Shown here: positions 1 through 5,971 of the stretch, piece after piece
How the letters are laid out: every line of letters begins with the position of its first letter
Position numbering within the stretch: position 1 is the stretch's first letter
Assembly (NCBI GenBank): GCA_002435835.1
Contig: DIVM01000102.1
Coordinates: 1-5,971, forward strand
Reading direction: 5' to 3'
Source: Firmicutes bacterium UBA6132
GTDB taxonomy: Bacteria; Bacillota_A; Clostridia; Tissierellales; Sedimentibacteraceae
DNA length: 5,971 bases
Notes under the pieces: model-generated
What the model saw: only the letters and a program-made list of their open reading frames with translations
Told to the model about the DNA's origin: nothing
Database searches by the model: none
Translations under genes and position numbers: made by a program

Positions 1-684
1 ACCAACATATGATTCAAATAAGTCAGCTCCCATGCCTGCAACGTCTCCAACATTGTCTCCAACGTTATCTGCTATAACAGCTGGGTTTCTAGGATCGTCT
101 TCTGGTATTCCAGCTTCAACTTTTCCAACCAAGTCAGCTCCAACGTCTGCAGCTTTAGTATAAATACCTCCGCCTACACGTGCAAAAAGTGCTATTGAAG
201 AAGCTCCCAAGCTGTAACCAGTTAATATAACTGCATCTTCAAATATTAACCATAATACTCCACAGCCAAAAAGTCCAAGACCTACAACTACCATACCCAT
301 TACTGAACCACCTGAGAATGCTACATCTAATGCTTTGTTCATTCCAGATGTTCTTGCAGCATTTGCTGTTCTTACGTTTGCTTTTGTAGCAACTGTCATT
401 CCAAAATATCCGGCCATAATAGAGAAGCTAGCTCCAAGAGCAAAAGATAAAGCAGTTGGCCATCCAATTCCAAAACCTAATACGAAGAACATAATAATTG
501 CGAAGATACCAACAGATTTGTATTCTCTTGCAAGGAATGCCATTGCACCTTCATGAATAAATGAAGCTATATCTTGCATTCTTTCTGTACCTGGATCAAC
601 TTTGTTGATACCGGCTGCTTTATAAAAAGCAAATAGTAAAGCTACAACCCCAACTATAGGAGCTATTATTATTAAAGTACCCAT
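1..684 (-). CDS. hppA: Membrane-bound ion-translocating pyrophosphatase (N-terminal part, second copy)
   Basis: This is the first 228 codons of an integral membrane pyrophosphatase, which couples PPi hydrolysis to pumping of Na+ and/or H+ across the cytoplasmic membrane. The reading frame is open to the left edge, so the C-terminal two thirds are missing; the family is usually about 650-700 aa. Visible are a hydrophobic N-terminal helix (about residues 2-20), further membrane segments (about 57-75, 78-98, 126-148, 153-170), the family signature [11 protein letters not shown] (180-190) and the acidic substrate and Mg-binding motif DNVGDNVGD (207-215), followed by ADLFESYVG at the edge. The start is supported by GGAGG at 695-699, 10 nt upstream. 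Ion specificity and potassium dependence depend on residues outside the window. A separate hppA copy ends at the right side of the window, so the genome has at least two. The family call is very secure. Confidence 0.96.
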   Translation of the reverse strand, partial: MGTLIIIAPIVGVVALLFAFYKAAGINKVDPGTERMQDIASFIHEGAMAFLAREYKSVGIFAIIMFFVLGFGIGWPTALSFALGASFSIMAGYFGMTVATKANVRTANAARTSGMNKALDVAFSGGSVMGMVVVGLGLFGCGVLWLIFEDAVILTGYSLGASSIALFARVGGGIYTKAADVGADLVGKVEAGIPEDDPRNPAVIADNVGDNVGDVAGMGADLFESYVG

Positions 685-707
685 TTGTTTCTTTCCTCCA
701 TTATCAA

Positions 708-779
708 AATATATGCTAAAGGAAGAACCTTTTTTGGCTCTTCCTTTTATTAATAAATCAAAATTACGAATATATGCTA
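708..779. repeat. Pair of 11-bp direct repeats flanking the hppA leader hairpin
   Basis: The 11-mer AATATATGCTA occurs at 708-718 and again at 769-779, with the 718-747 hairpin between them. The right copy overlaps the candidate -10 box of the hppA promoter. The repeats may be paired protein sites, a duplicated -10-like element or chance in AT-rich DNA. Confidence 0.3.
718..747 (-). terminator. Strong hairpin between the CoA-ligase gene and hppA: terminator or hppA leader
   Basis: Arms 718-729 and 736-747 form a 12-bp stem around a 6-nt loop (AAAAAA in minus-strand RNA). The one non-Watson-Crick position (727/738) is a G-U wobble in minus-strand RNA but an A-C mismatch in plus-strand RNA, so the structure suits minus-strand transcripts. 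It is the only strong hairpin downstream of the 475-aa gene and could end that operon, but the U-rich tail on the minus strand is interrupted (UUUAGCAUAUAUUUU). It ends about 33 nt before the hppA start and 19 nt before its GGAGG, so it could instead be a leader element of hppA. Confidence 0.5.
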
Positions 780-797
780 GTCACTTTAGAGAGTAAA
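769..797 (-). promoter_or_regulatory. Candidate sigma-70-type promoter for hppA
   Basis: On the minus strand TTTACT (797-792) and TATATT (774-769) are separated by 17 nt, a fair match to TTGACA/TATAAT. It would start transcription near 762, giving a leader of roughly 75-80 nt that contains the 718-747 hairpin. In AT-rich DNA such matches arise easily. Confidence 0.35.
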
Positions 798-813
798 AAA
801 ATATTATTAATTT

Positions 814-2241
814 TTATTTAATATTTTTTGATTTTTCTAAAATTTTACCGTATTTCCTTAAGGCAACTATAGCATTCACCGCCTGCTCTGCAGTTGGATA
901 AGCTGGTATACCATGTGCTCTTAATTTCATTATAGCTTGTTGGCACTCATCACCTCCCTGGCATTCCATTATTAATGGTTTACCAAGATGTTTATGATTT
1001 TCATATATACTTATATACAAATCAGTTACTGCCGGAACATCAGTTACTGATGTAGGACATATTGAACCATAAATGGCATCAACATTTGGATCTCTTATTG
1101 CCTGAGTAATTGCTCCCTTATATTGAATTGGTGTAGCCGTTCCTGATATATCCACAGGATTTAACGGCGAACCAAACATTGGCATATATGCCCTTATTTT
1201 AATTGCCAGCATAGGAGATATGTCTTTTAATTCTCGCATTGGCATGCCTATTCTTTCAAAATGGTCGCACGATAACAATCCTGATCCCCCGCCGTTAGTA
1301 ATCATAACAACATTATCACCCTTTAAAGGAGGCTGCAACCCCAATGCCAATGAGATATCCAGAAATTCCTGCCAAGTTGTTGCTCTTATTACTCCTGCCT
1401 TTTCAAAAATTTCATCATGTAGTTTATCAGTGGTACCTTCATTTTCCGAAGCTGTATGAGCAAATGCTGCTTTTACACCTATTTTAGATCCACCTACTTT
1501 AATTGCTACTACTGGTTTTTTAGGTACTACATTTTGACACGCTTTTATATATGCTTCTGGAGAATCCAAACCCTCAATATATGTAGCTATGCAGTTTGTG
1601 TGTGGATCATTGGCTCCATATTCAATAAACTCTGCAAAATCTACATCCGCTTTGTTGCCAAGTCCTACAAAAAAACTCATTCCAAAATTTTGTGTCTGAG
1701 AAGTTCCTAATGCAGCTAAAAGATTTGCGCCGGATTGTGAAATCATAGCTACAGGTCCCTCAACCGGCAGATATGGAATAAATCCGCAATTAAAGTTAAG
1801 ATAAGGGCTACCCATTCCAACTAAGTTAGGACCAATCAATGGAAGCTTGTTATCTCTGCAATACTGAGTCAACTCATCCTGAAGTGTACCCCTGCCTATT
1901 TCTTTAAATGCACTAGTTGAAATAACCACAACTTTAGCCTTCTTAGCTACTGCATGTTCTAATACCATTTTTACTAGGTGGGCTGGGACTGCTACAAAAA
2001 CTAAATCAACAGTGCCTGGTATATCTGTAATTGTCTTGTATGCCTTTAACCCTTTTACACTCTCTGCTCTTGGGTTAACCGGATATATTGCACCTTTGTA
2101 ACCCCATTTATTTAATCCTTCAATTACCTTATACCCAACTTTTCCATCATAACGCGAAGCACCTACTATGGCAATAGAGGAAGGACTAAGTGCATACTTT
2201 AAATTATCAACAACATATTTACGAGGAGCATCTATCTTCAT
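814..2241 (-). CDS. ADP-forming acyl-CoA synthetase, alpha-type subunit (CoA-binding and CoA-ligase domains)
   Basis: This 475-aa cytoplasmic protein matches the alpha subunit of ADP-forming acetyl/acyl-CoA synthetase, a relative of succinyl-CoA synthetase. That family interconverts acyl-CoA + ADP + Pi with acid + CoA + ATP through a phosphohistidine. Domains in order are a Rossmann-like CoA-binding domain (IAIVGAS at 23-29, YPVNPRAESVKG at 53-64), a first ligase domain (IGPNLVGM 136-143, GPVAMISQSGA 162-172, YIEG 221-224) with the likely phosphorylated His262 in AHTAS, and a second flavodoxin-like domain (TNGGGSG 315-321, NPVDISG 361-367). Length is normal for a stand-alone alpha subunit. 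The ATP-grasp beta part is neither fused nor adjacent, so by itself it should lack the nucleotide-binding half. The start follows the 404-aa gene's stop directly and has its own GGGAGG. Substrate is unknown; the annotation 'acetate--CoA ligase' would be over-specific. A non-catalytic CoA-binding role is possible, though the histidine is retained. Confidence 0.88.
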   Translation of the reverse strand: MKIDAPRKYVVDNLKYALSPSSIAIVGASRYDGKVGYKVIEGLNKWGYKGAIYPVNPRAESVKGLKAYKTITDIPGTVDLVFVAVPAHLVKMVLEHAVAKKAKVVVISTSAFKEIGRGTLQDELTQYCRDNKLPLIGPNLVGMGSPYLNFNCGFIPYLPVEGPVAMISQSGANLLAALGTSQTQNFGMSFFVGLGNKADVDFAEFIEYGANDPHTNCIATYIEGLDSPEAYIKACQNVVPKKPVVAIKVGGSKIGVKAAFAHTASENEGTTDKLHDEIFEKAGVIRATTWQEFLDISLALGLQPPLKGDNVVMITNGGGSGLLSCDHFERIGMPMRELKDISPMLAIKIRAYMPMFGSPLNPVDISGTATPIQYKGAITQAIRDPNVDAIYGSICPTSVTDVPAVTDLYISIYENHKHLGKPLIMECQGGDECQQAIMKLRAHGIPAYPTAEQAVNAIVALRKYGKILEKSKNIK

Positions 2242-2255
2242 TTATTTGTCCTCCC
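2242..2255 (-). promoter_or_regulatory. Coupled ribosome binding site and stop/start junction
   Basis: GGGAGG (2255-2250 on the minus strand) lies within the last codons of the 404-aa gene, 8 nt before the ATG of the 475-aa gene. The upstream TAA directly abuts the downstream ATG (TAAATG). This fixes the downstream start and indicates co-transcription with translational coupling. Confidence 0.85.
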
Positions 2256-3456
2256 TTCCAAATTGACATTTTACCGGAGTATTTTTTATTGTCCTATCCT
2301 GAAGGAAATCATCTGTAAATACACATTCTTCCCAATAGCCGTTATTATCATCTAACCTGCAAACCCAGCGTCTAAACATTTTTTTTAAATCAATTTCCTT
2401 AATTTCCTCAATTTCACTATATTTTAAAAGTTTTTCTCTTATAGCGTTTACATCAGTTATCTGATTATAAGCACCTACTGCAATATCATAGAAAGCATCA
2501 CTAAATTCAAGTATTGTGTTGAATTCTGGAATTTTACTAAGTTCATCTACTATTTGCGCCTTGCGGTAGCAAGGAGTTGTTTGAAAAGTTCTAATAACAA
2601 ACAAATGATTAGTAAGATTTAGCTTTATGAAATTAAGGTGAAATAAAGGAACTAATGTTCTCTGTACTTCTACAACTTCCTTGATTCCATTTAACATATC
2701 TTTTTTATCCAATCCTGATACTTTTGAAAGTACATCAAAGTCAAAGTATTCCTCCATAGGTCTTGCTTCATTTAATGCATCAAAGAGCTTTAAATCCGTT
2801 AAATCCATTTTATTTTGTAGTTTTGCTAATTTTTCTAACTGACCTTCTCCCCAATAAGCTTTCCTGTAATCGTCTATAGGAGCATCCCACATATTTACAT
2901 GAGACTCACGCACATCTCTTCTGATAGGACAAATATGTACATGCTCTACCTCATCATTATCCTTCCATGGACCTATAACGTCATACAACAGATTGTCTAG
3001 TACTCTCATATGATTACCATTAAAGAAGTCAAAATCTCCTTCTGACTCAAATCCAGTACAAATATCATCCTTGCTTTGAAACCAGTCTGATAATTTTGCC
3101 TTAGTTTCTTTAGGAGTGCCATCTTTTAATTTTACAAACCAATAATATAAACCCCATCCTTCAACTTGAGTGGCAGGATTCATAACAAACACAATCAAAT
3201 GTTCATCATATAACCTGTGAAGTCTTTTTATAACTTCATTTTTTTCTATTCCAGTCTTCTTTGATAAATATTCTATATTAAATACTTCTGGATAAATTTG
3301 ATAAGAAGATTTTGCAATGTTATATGCACTTATAAAAACATGATCTAATGGTACTGGTCCTGGTTCTAAAAAACCTATTCCTCTTGGTTGAAAAAAATAG
3401 TTTTGCCTCCATTTCATCTGATTTTCAGTTCCTATACTATAATTAATTTCAGACAT
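2242..3456 (-). CDS. Double Lrp/AsnC-like protein of unknown function
   Basis: The 404-aa protein appears to hold two tandem halves of Lrp/AsnC type. The first has a winged-helix-like stretch (about 57-88, YLSKKTGIEKNEVIKRLHRL) followed by an alpha/beta region resembling the ligand-binding RAM fold (about 89-184). The second repeats this pattern (DLTDLKLFDAL through LSKVSGLDKKDML, about 217-265, then 268-370). A 50-residue N-terminal extension and a polar C-terminal tail flank them. There is no signal peptide, membrane segment or ATP-grasp motif. Six cysteines (133, 176, 296, 366, 378, 397) form no close CxxC pair. The start has a strong AGGAGG 7 nt upstream. It is the first gene of the sigma-54 operon, directly coupled to the CoA-ligase gene. 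It could be a ligand-responsive DNA-binding regulator, a sensor partner of the ligase or an enzyme; tandem AsnC-like proteins such as siroheme decarboxylases are enzymes. The fold assignment is by eye and moderate; the function is not recognised. Confidence 0.6.
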   Translation of the reverse strand: MSEINYSIGTENQMKWRQNYFFQPRGIGFLEPGPVPLDHVFISAYNIAKSSYQIYPEVFNIEYLSKKTGIEKNEVIKRLHRLYDEHLIVFVMNPATQVEGWGLYYWFVKLKDGTPKETKAKLSDWFQSKDDICTGFESEGDFDFFNGNHMRVLDNLLYDVIGPWKDNDEVEHVHICPIRRDVRESHVNMWDAPIDDYRKAYWGEGQLEKLAKLQNKMDLTDLKLFDALNEARPMEEYFDFDVLSKVSGLDKKDMLNGIKEVVEVQRTLVPLFHLNFIKLNLTNHLFVIRTFQTTPCYRKAQIVDELSKIPEFNTILEFSDAFYDIAVGAYNQITDVNAIREKLLKYSEIEEIKEIDLKKMFRRWVCRLDDNNGYWEECVFTDDFLQDRTIKNTPVKCQFGREDK

Positions 3457-3504
3457 TTTTTTCCTCCTTTTTCAATGCAAAATTTTAAATACTTATTTTT
3501 TTAG

Positions 3505-3534
3505 ACTTTCTAGTTTCCGGAAACTAATGAAAGT
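3505..3534 (-). promoter_or_regulatory. Palindromic leader hairpin of the double-Lrp/CoA-ligase operon
   Basis: A perfect 16-bp palindrome TAGTTTCCGGAAACTA (3511-3526) is extended by matching arms ACTTTC (3505-3510) and GAAAGT (3529-3534), with a 2-nt bulge at 3527-3528. In the transcript this gives two stacked 6-bp helices closed by a CCGG loop. It begins about 14 nt after the predicted start site and ends before the ribosome binding site. No U-run follows on the minus strand, so it is not a terminator in that direction. It could be a dimeric repressor operator, a 5' mRNA stabiliser or an RNA-binding site. Confidence 0.6.
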
Positions 3535-3558
3535 TACTTATTTTACATAAATATATAT

Positions 3559-3574
3559 AGCATAATTTATGCCA
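3559..3574 (-). promoter_or_regulatory. Sigma-54 (-24/-12) promoter of the double-Lrp/CoA-ligase operon
   Basis: The minus strand reads TGGCATAAATTATGCT. It closely matches the sigma-54 consensus TGGCAC-N5-TTGCW, with the GG and GC dinucleotides exactly 10 nt apart. Transcription would start near 3548, leaving a leader of about 92 nt before the ATG at 3456. The adjacent gene is a sigma-54 activator with an intact GAFTGA loop, which supports the assignment. The core is also a small palindrome (GCATAA-A-TTATGC), so coincidence or a second role is not excluded. Confidence 0.8.
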
Positions 3575-3608
3575 AATAAAAACTTCACCAAAATTACTGG
3601 TAAAGTTT
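3574..3608 (-). terminator. Intrinsic terminator of the sigma-54 activator gene
   Basis: Arms 3580-3590 and 3598-3608 make an 11-bp stem with a 7-nt loop, followed on the minus strand by TTTATTT. The single imperfect pair (3586/3602) is G-U in minus-strand RNA but a mismatch on the plus strand, so the direction is clear. Its U-tract runs directly into the -24 box of the downstream sigma-54 promoter. Confidence 0.75.
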
Positions 3609-3668
3609 AATATTTTTACAAATATAGTCAAATTTAATAAGTAAATAAATTGCTAAATATTTTTGCAG

Positions 3669-3694
3669 TTGTTAAAATTCATGACATATAACAA
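3669..3694. promoter_or_regulatory. Candidate upstream activator site for the sigma-54 regulator
   Basis: A perfect inverted repeat TTGTTA-N14-TAACAA occupies 3669-3674 and 3689-3694. Its centre is about 133 bp upstream of the predicted sigma-54 start site, within the usual range for enhancer-like sites of bacterial enhancer-binding proteins. It lies just after the activator's last sense codon and touches its stop. Assignment rests on symmetry and position only. Confidence 0.45.
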
Positions 3695-5641
3695 TTACTC
3701 CATTCTTTTTAATTTATTATAAACAGTATTTCTTGATATTCCTAATTTTTTGGCCGCTTTTGTCACGTTTCCTTCATTTTCATCAAGTGTTTTTAATATT
3801 AGATTATTCTGTATTTTTCCAATTGACGTATCATTCGTCAAAACAATGTTCGTATTTCCTGAAATTACATATTCAGGCAGGTGCTGCGGAAGAATAACAT
3901 TACCCTCTACGAATACAAGAGATCTTTTTATAGCATTTTCTAGTTCTCGAACATTTCCTGGCCATTCATAACTTTTTAATATATTAATAGTTTTTTTATC
4001 AATTATAAATTTTTTATTAAAATCACAAGAATATTTTTTAACAAAATACTCTGCCAATATTTCAATGTCATTTTTTCTATCAGCAAGTTTTGGAATATTT
4101 ATTTCGATAACGTTAAGTCTCCAAAACAAATCCTCTCTAAATCTTCCTTCCTTTATTTCCTTTGTTAAATTTTTATTTGTCGCAGATATTATTCTTATAT
4201 CTACTGGAATTGTATTAGATCCACCTACACGCGTAATCTCTTTTTCTTGAAGCACCCTTAATAGCCTGATTTGCAAATTCTTAGGCATTTCACAGATTTC
4301 ATCAAGAAAAATTGTGCCTCCTTTGGCAAATTCAAATTTACCTTTGCTCCCTACCTTATTTGCTCCTGTAAAAGCTCCACTTTCGTAGCCAAAAAATTCG
4401 CTTTCAATTAACTCATTTGGTATAGAACCACAGTTGATAGCTATAAAAGGTCCTTTACTTCTTAAACTAAAATTATGAATTGCCTGAGCAAATAATTCCT
4501 TACCCGTACCACTCTCTCCTGTTATTAAAACATTATATTCTGTTAATGCTGATTTTTTTGCTAATTGCTTTGAAGTAGCTATTTCTTTACTTATTCCTGC
4601 AATACTATCGAAGGTATATTTTGTTTGTTTACTTTTTTCATATGTAGAATTACTATTTGCAGAATCAATATTTAATATATTTATACATCCATAAATATCT
4701 TTGTTGTCATTAAATAAAGGAATACTATTCTTAATTGAAATTGGACGTTTTAAATTCTTAGTATCATAAATTTCTCCGGTAAACTCTCTGCCTGTTTTTA
4801 GTACATTCAATATAACAGGATAAAAATCAAACACTTCGCTAGCACTTTTATCTAGCATTTTGTTGGATTCTTTCCCTATAATGTCTTTAGCTTTATTATT
4901 AATATCAGTTATTATACCCTTGTTATTTATAATAATTATTGGTTCGGATACAGAATTAAATACTGTCTTATAACAATTGCTTATCATACATAACTCTTTA
5001 TTTAAATTTTGCATTCTTAATCTATTTTCTAAGGACATCTGTACAGATAAGAGCATGCCAAAAATTTGAATATTTGGGTTTGGAAAGCAAGCAGCAACTC
5101 CTAATATAATAATCAGCTCACCATCTATATTTCTGATTGGTACAGCAGAGCATGCCCTTTTTTTTAGTTCATAACAATATTTTTCCTCAGACATAAAGGG
5201 TACAGGTAATCCATGATATAGTACCATGGATACAGCAGTTGTCCCAACTGCACTTTCGCTCCATGATACACCTTCACAAAAGTTTATTTCTCTTTTGAAA
5301 GTATCTAGAGTGTTTTTATCACCTCTAACTAAAAGAAGATTTCCTTCATTATCTGTTATAAAAAACAAATATCCCTGATTTTTTATTATATCATATATTT
5401 TTTCAATATATGGTTCAGCCAATATAATCATGTCATTGTATAACTTAATTTTTTTATTAAACTCTTCTTTAGTCAATAATAGATTTGATTTACCACTATA
5501 TGGATCAATATTATATTCCCTGCTCCTTTCCCATGATTTTAAAACATCATCACGCACCGTATTAGGCTTGCTTCCTTTATTTACAAAACTAAGCCATTCC
5601 TTAATTATTGGTCTATCATTATCAACTTCTGTTATAAACAT
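3695..5641 (-). CDS. Sigma-54-dependent transcriptional activator, AcoR type (GAF-PAS-AAA+-Fis HTH)
   Basis: This 648-aa enhancer-binding protein remodels sigma-54 RNA polymerase by ATP hydrolysis. The N-terminus has the AcoR-type motif [15 protein letters not shown] (33-47). A GAF-like sensor follows (about 75-205, core [14 protein letters not shown] 123-136), then a PAS domain (about 225-325). The AAA+ domain (about 344-590) is complete: Walker A GESGTGKE (375-382), sigma-54-contacting GAFTGA (422-427), Walker B GGTIFLDE (441-448), arginine-finger region [11 protein letters not shown] (501-511) and WPGNVREL (560-567). A Fis-type helix-turn-helix ends the protein (about 612-648, [21 protein letters not shown]). 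There is no receiver domain, so it is probably controlled by a ligand and not by phosphorylation. The start has GGGAG 8 nt upstream. The gene is monocistronic between two terminators, and the sigma-54 promoter immediately downstream makes the double-Lrp/CoA-ligase operon its likely target. The effector is unknown; no acetoin genes are present to justify the name acoR. Confidence 0.95.
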   Translation of the reverse strand: MFITEVDNDRPIIKEWLSFVNKGSKPNTVRDDVLKSWERSREYNIDPYSGKSNLLLTKEEFNKKIKLYNDMIILAEPYIEKIYDIIKNQGYLFFITDNEGNLLLVRGDKNTLDTFKREINFCEGVSWSESAVGTTAVSMVLYHGLPVPFMSEEKYCYELKKRACSAVPIRNIDGELIIILGVAACFPNPNIQIFGMLLSVQMSLENRLRMQNLNKELCMISNCYKTVFNSVSEPIIIINNKGIITDINNKAKDIIGKESNKMLDKSASEVFDFYPVILNVLKTGREFTGEIYDTKNLKRPISIKNSIPLFNDNKDIYGCINILNIDSANSNSTYEKSKQTKYTFDSIAGISKEIATSKQLAKKSALTEYNVLITGESGTGKELFAQAIHNFSLRSKGPFIAINCGSIPNELIESEFFGYESGAFTGANKVGSKGKFEFAKGGTIFLDEICEMPKNLQIRLLRVLQEKEITRVGGSNTIPVDIRIISATNKNLTKEIKEGRFREDLFWRLNVIEINIPKLADRKNDIEILAEYFVKKYSCDFNKKFIIDKKTINILKSYEWPGNVRELENAIKRSLVFVEGNVILPQHLPEYVISGNTNIVLTNDTSIGKIQNNLILKTLDENEGNVTKAAKKLGISRNTVYNKLKRME

Positions 5642-5684
5642 AATTTCACTCCCTTAAAAATGCTAACGTTTTCTATATAATAAT

Positions 5685-5713
5685 ATTATACGCCTTAAAG
5701 TATTAATATACAA
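5685..5713 (-). promoter_or_regulatory. Candidate sigma-70-type promoter of the sigma-54 activator gene
   Basis: The minus strand has a perfect TATAAT (5690-5685) 17 nt after TTGTAT (5713-5708), a -35 box matching at the key TTG. Transcription would begin near 5678, about 37 nt before the ATG. It lies between the upstream hppA terminator and the activator, so the activator appears to have its own housekeeping promoter. No copy of the TTGTTA/TAACAA site is seen here. Confidence 0.6.
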
Positions 5714-5730
5714 TGTGAATTTATATTTAT

Positions 5731-5767
5731 AAAAAGAAAAAAGACCCCTCCAGAAGAGAAGTCTTTT
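5731..5767 (-). terminator. Intrinsic terminator of the upstream hppA
   Basis: On the minus strand AAAAGACTTCTC (5767-5756) pairs with GAGGGGTCTTTT (5750-5739) over 12 bp, including two G-U wobbles, around a 5-nt loop. A T-rich tail (TTCTTTTT) follows. The wobbles are mismatches on the plus strand, so it acts on minus-strand transcripts. It begins 19 nt after the hppA stop. Confidence 0.9.
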
Positions 5768-5786
5768 GAGTTCTGTATATAATATG

Positions 5787-5971
5787 TTAGAAAAGTTTAA
5801 GCAATACTCCACCGTATTGAGCTATCAATGGTCCAAATACAAGTGAAACAACTGTAATAAGTTTAATTAATATATTTATAGAAGGTCCAGAAGTATCTTT
5901 GAATGGATCTCCTACTGTATCTCCAACAACTGCAGCTTTATGAGCAGCGCTTCCTTTTCCGCCATGAGTAC
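5787..5971 (-). CDS. hppA: Membrane-bound ion-translocating pyrophosphatase (C-terminal end, first copy)
   Basis: The last 60 codons of a second membrane pyrophosphatase enter from the right edge (two bases of an incomplete codon at 5970-5971) and end at the TAA at 5787-5789. The fragment begins [20 protein letters not shown] and contains the family's C-terminal acidic motif [17 protein letters not shown] (fragment residues 16-32), which contributes to the PPi/Mg site. It ends in a hydrophobic helix (about 33-50) and the short tail [10 protein letters not shown]. The gene lies upstream of the activator in the same direction and has its own terminator. It cannot be the missing end of the left-hand hppA, because on the minus strand this C-terminus comes before that N-terminus. 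Similarity between the copies cannot be judged since the visible parts do not overlap. Confidence 0.95.
   Translation of the reverse strand, partial: THGGKGSAAHKAAVVGDTVGDPFKDTSGPSINILIKLITVVSLVFGPLIAQYGGVLLKLF

Noticed and set aside
335..556. Plus-strand open frame of 73 codons
   Set aside because: It lies antisense inside hppA, whose protein motifs are unmistakable; it has no recognisable product.
798..827. A/T-only inverted repeat (798-806 with 819-827) over the stop of the 475-aa gene, followed by a T-run on the minus strand
   Set aside because: A 9-bp stem made only of A-U pairs with a 12-nt loop would be very weak; such repeats are common here, so it is not called a terminator.
1220..1710. 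Two plus-strand open frames (1220-1459 and 1456-1710)
   Set aside because: Both are antisense to the conserved CoA-ligase gene; their translations look like shadow sequence with no domain.
2242..3456. Siroheme decarboxylase (AhbA/AhbB or NirDL-like) assignment for the 404-aa protein
   Set aside because: The two-half architecture is similar, but I see no characteristic motifs of that family and no haem-synthesis neighbours.
3541..3576. Housekeeping sigma-70 promoter using TTGGCA at the sigma-54 box
   Set aside because: No good TATAAT-like hexamer falls 16-18 nt downstream of TTGGCA, whereas the -24/-12 spacing is exact.
3648..3670. Imperfect inverted repeat AATTGC-N11-GCAGTT as an activator site
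   Set aside because: It has a mismatch in a 6-bp arm and AT-rich context; the perfect TTGTTA-N14-TAACAA next to it is the better candidate.
3750..4250. Two plus-strand open frames (3750-3971 and 4065-4250)
   Set aside because: They are antisense to the AAA+ and HTH regions of the activator and have no family features.
5430..5657. Plus-strand open frame of 75 codons over the activator's start
   Set aside because: It is antisense to the AcoR-type N-terminus, and its hydrophobic translation is explained by the reverse complement of that coding sequence.
1..5971. One hppA gene split by an insertion
   Set aside because: On the minus strand the C-terminal fragment precedes the N-terminal one, each with a proper stop or start and its own signals, so these are two genes.

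Overview
This is an AT-rich window whose real genes all lie on the minus strand. The base composition, strong GGAGG-type ribosome binding sites, AcoR-type sigma-54 activator and HppA pyrophosphatase suggest a low-GC anaerobic Firmicute, most likely Clostridium or a close relative. The species cannot be named from the sequence alone.

In transcription order (right to left) the window holds: (1) the last 60 codons of a membrane-bound pyrophosphatase (hppA), closed by an intrinsic terminator; (2) a sigma-70-type promoter and a 648-aa AcoR-type sigma-54 activator; (3) a dense 238-bp control region with a candidate activator site, the activator's terminator, a good -24/-12 sigma-54 promoter and a palindromic leader hairpin; (4) a two-gene operon joined as TAAATG, encoding a 404-aa protein that looks like two fused Lrp/AsnC-type halves and a 475-aa stand-alone alpha-type subunit of ADP-forming acyl-CoA synthetase (no ATP-grasp part); (5) a 129-bp gap with a candidate promoter and a strong hairpin; (6) the first 228 codons of a second hppA, running off the left edge. 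No gene-free stretch exceeds 300 bases.

The working model is inference. The activator senses a small molecule through its GAF and/or PAS domain, binds upstream of the -24/-12 promoter and turns on the double-Lrp/CoA-ligase pair. The substrate is not visible. No acetoin, phosphotransferase or aromatic-degradation genes are present, and the usual ATP-grasp beta subunit is absent from the window. The switchable cassette sits between two co-oriented hppA genes, which are two separate copies and not halves of one gene. The most unusual content is the sigma-54-controlled pair of a double Lrp-like protein with an orphan CoA-ligase alpha subunit.
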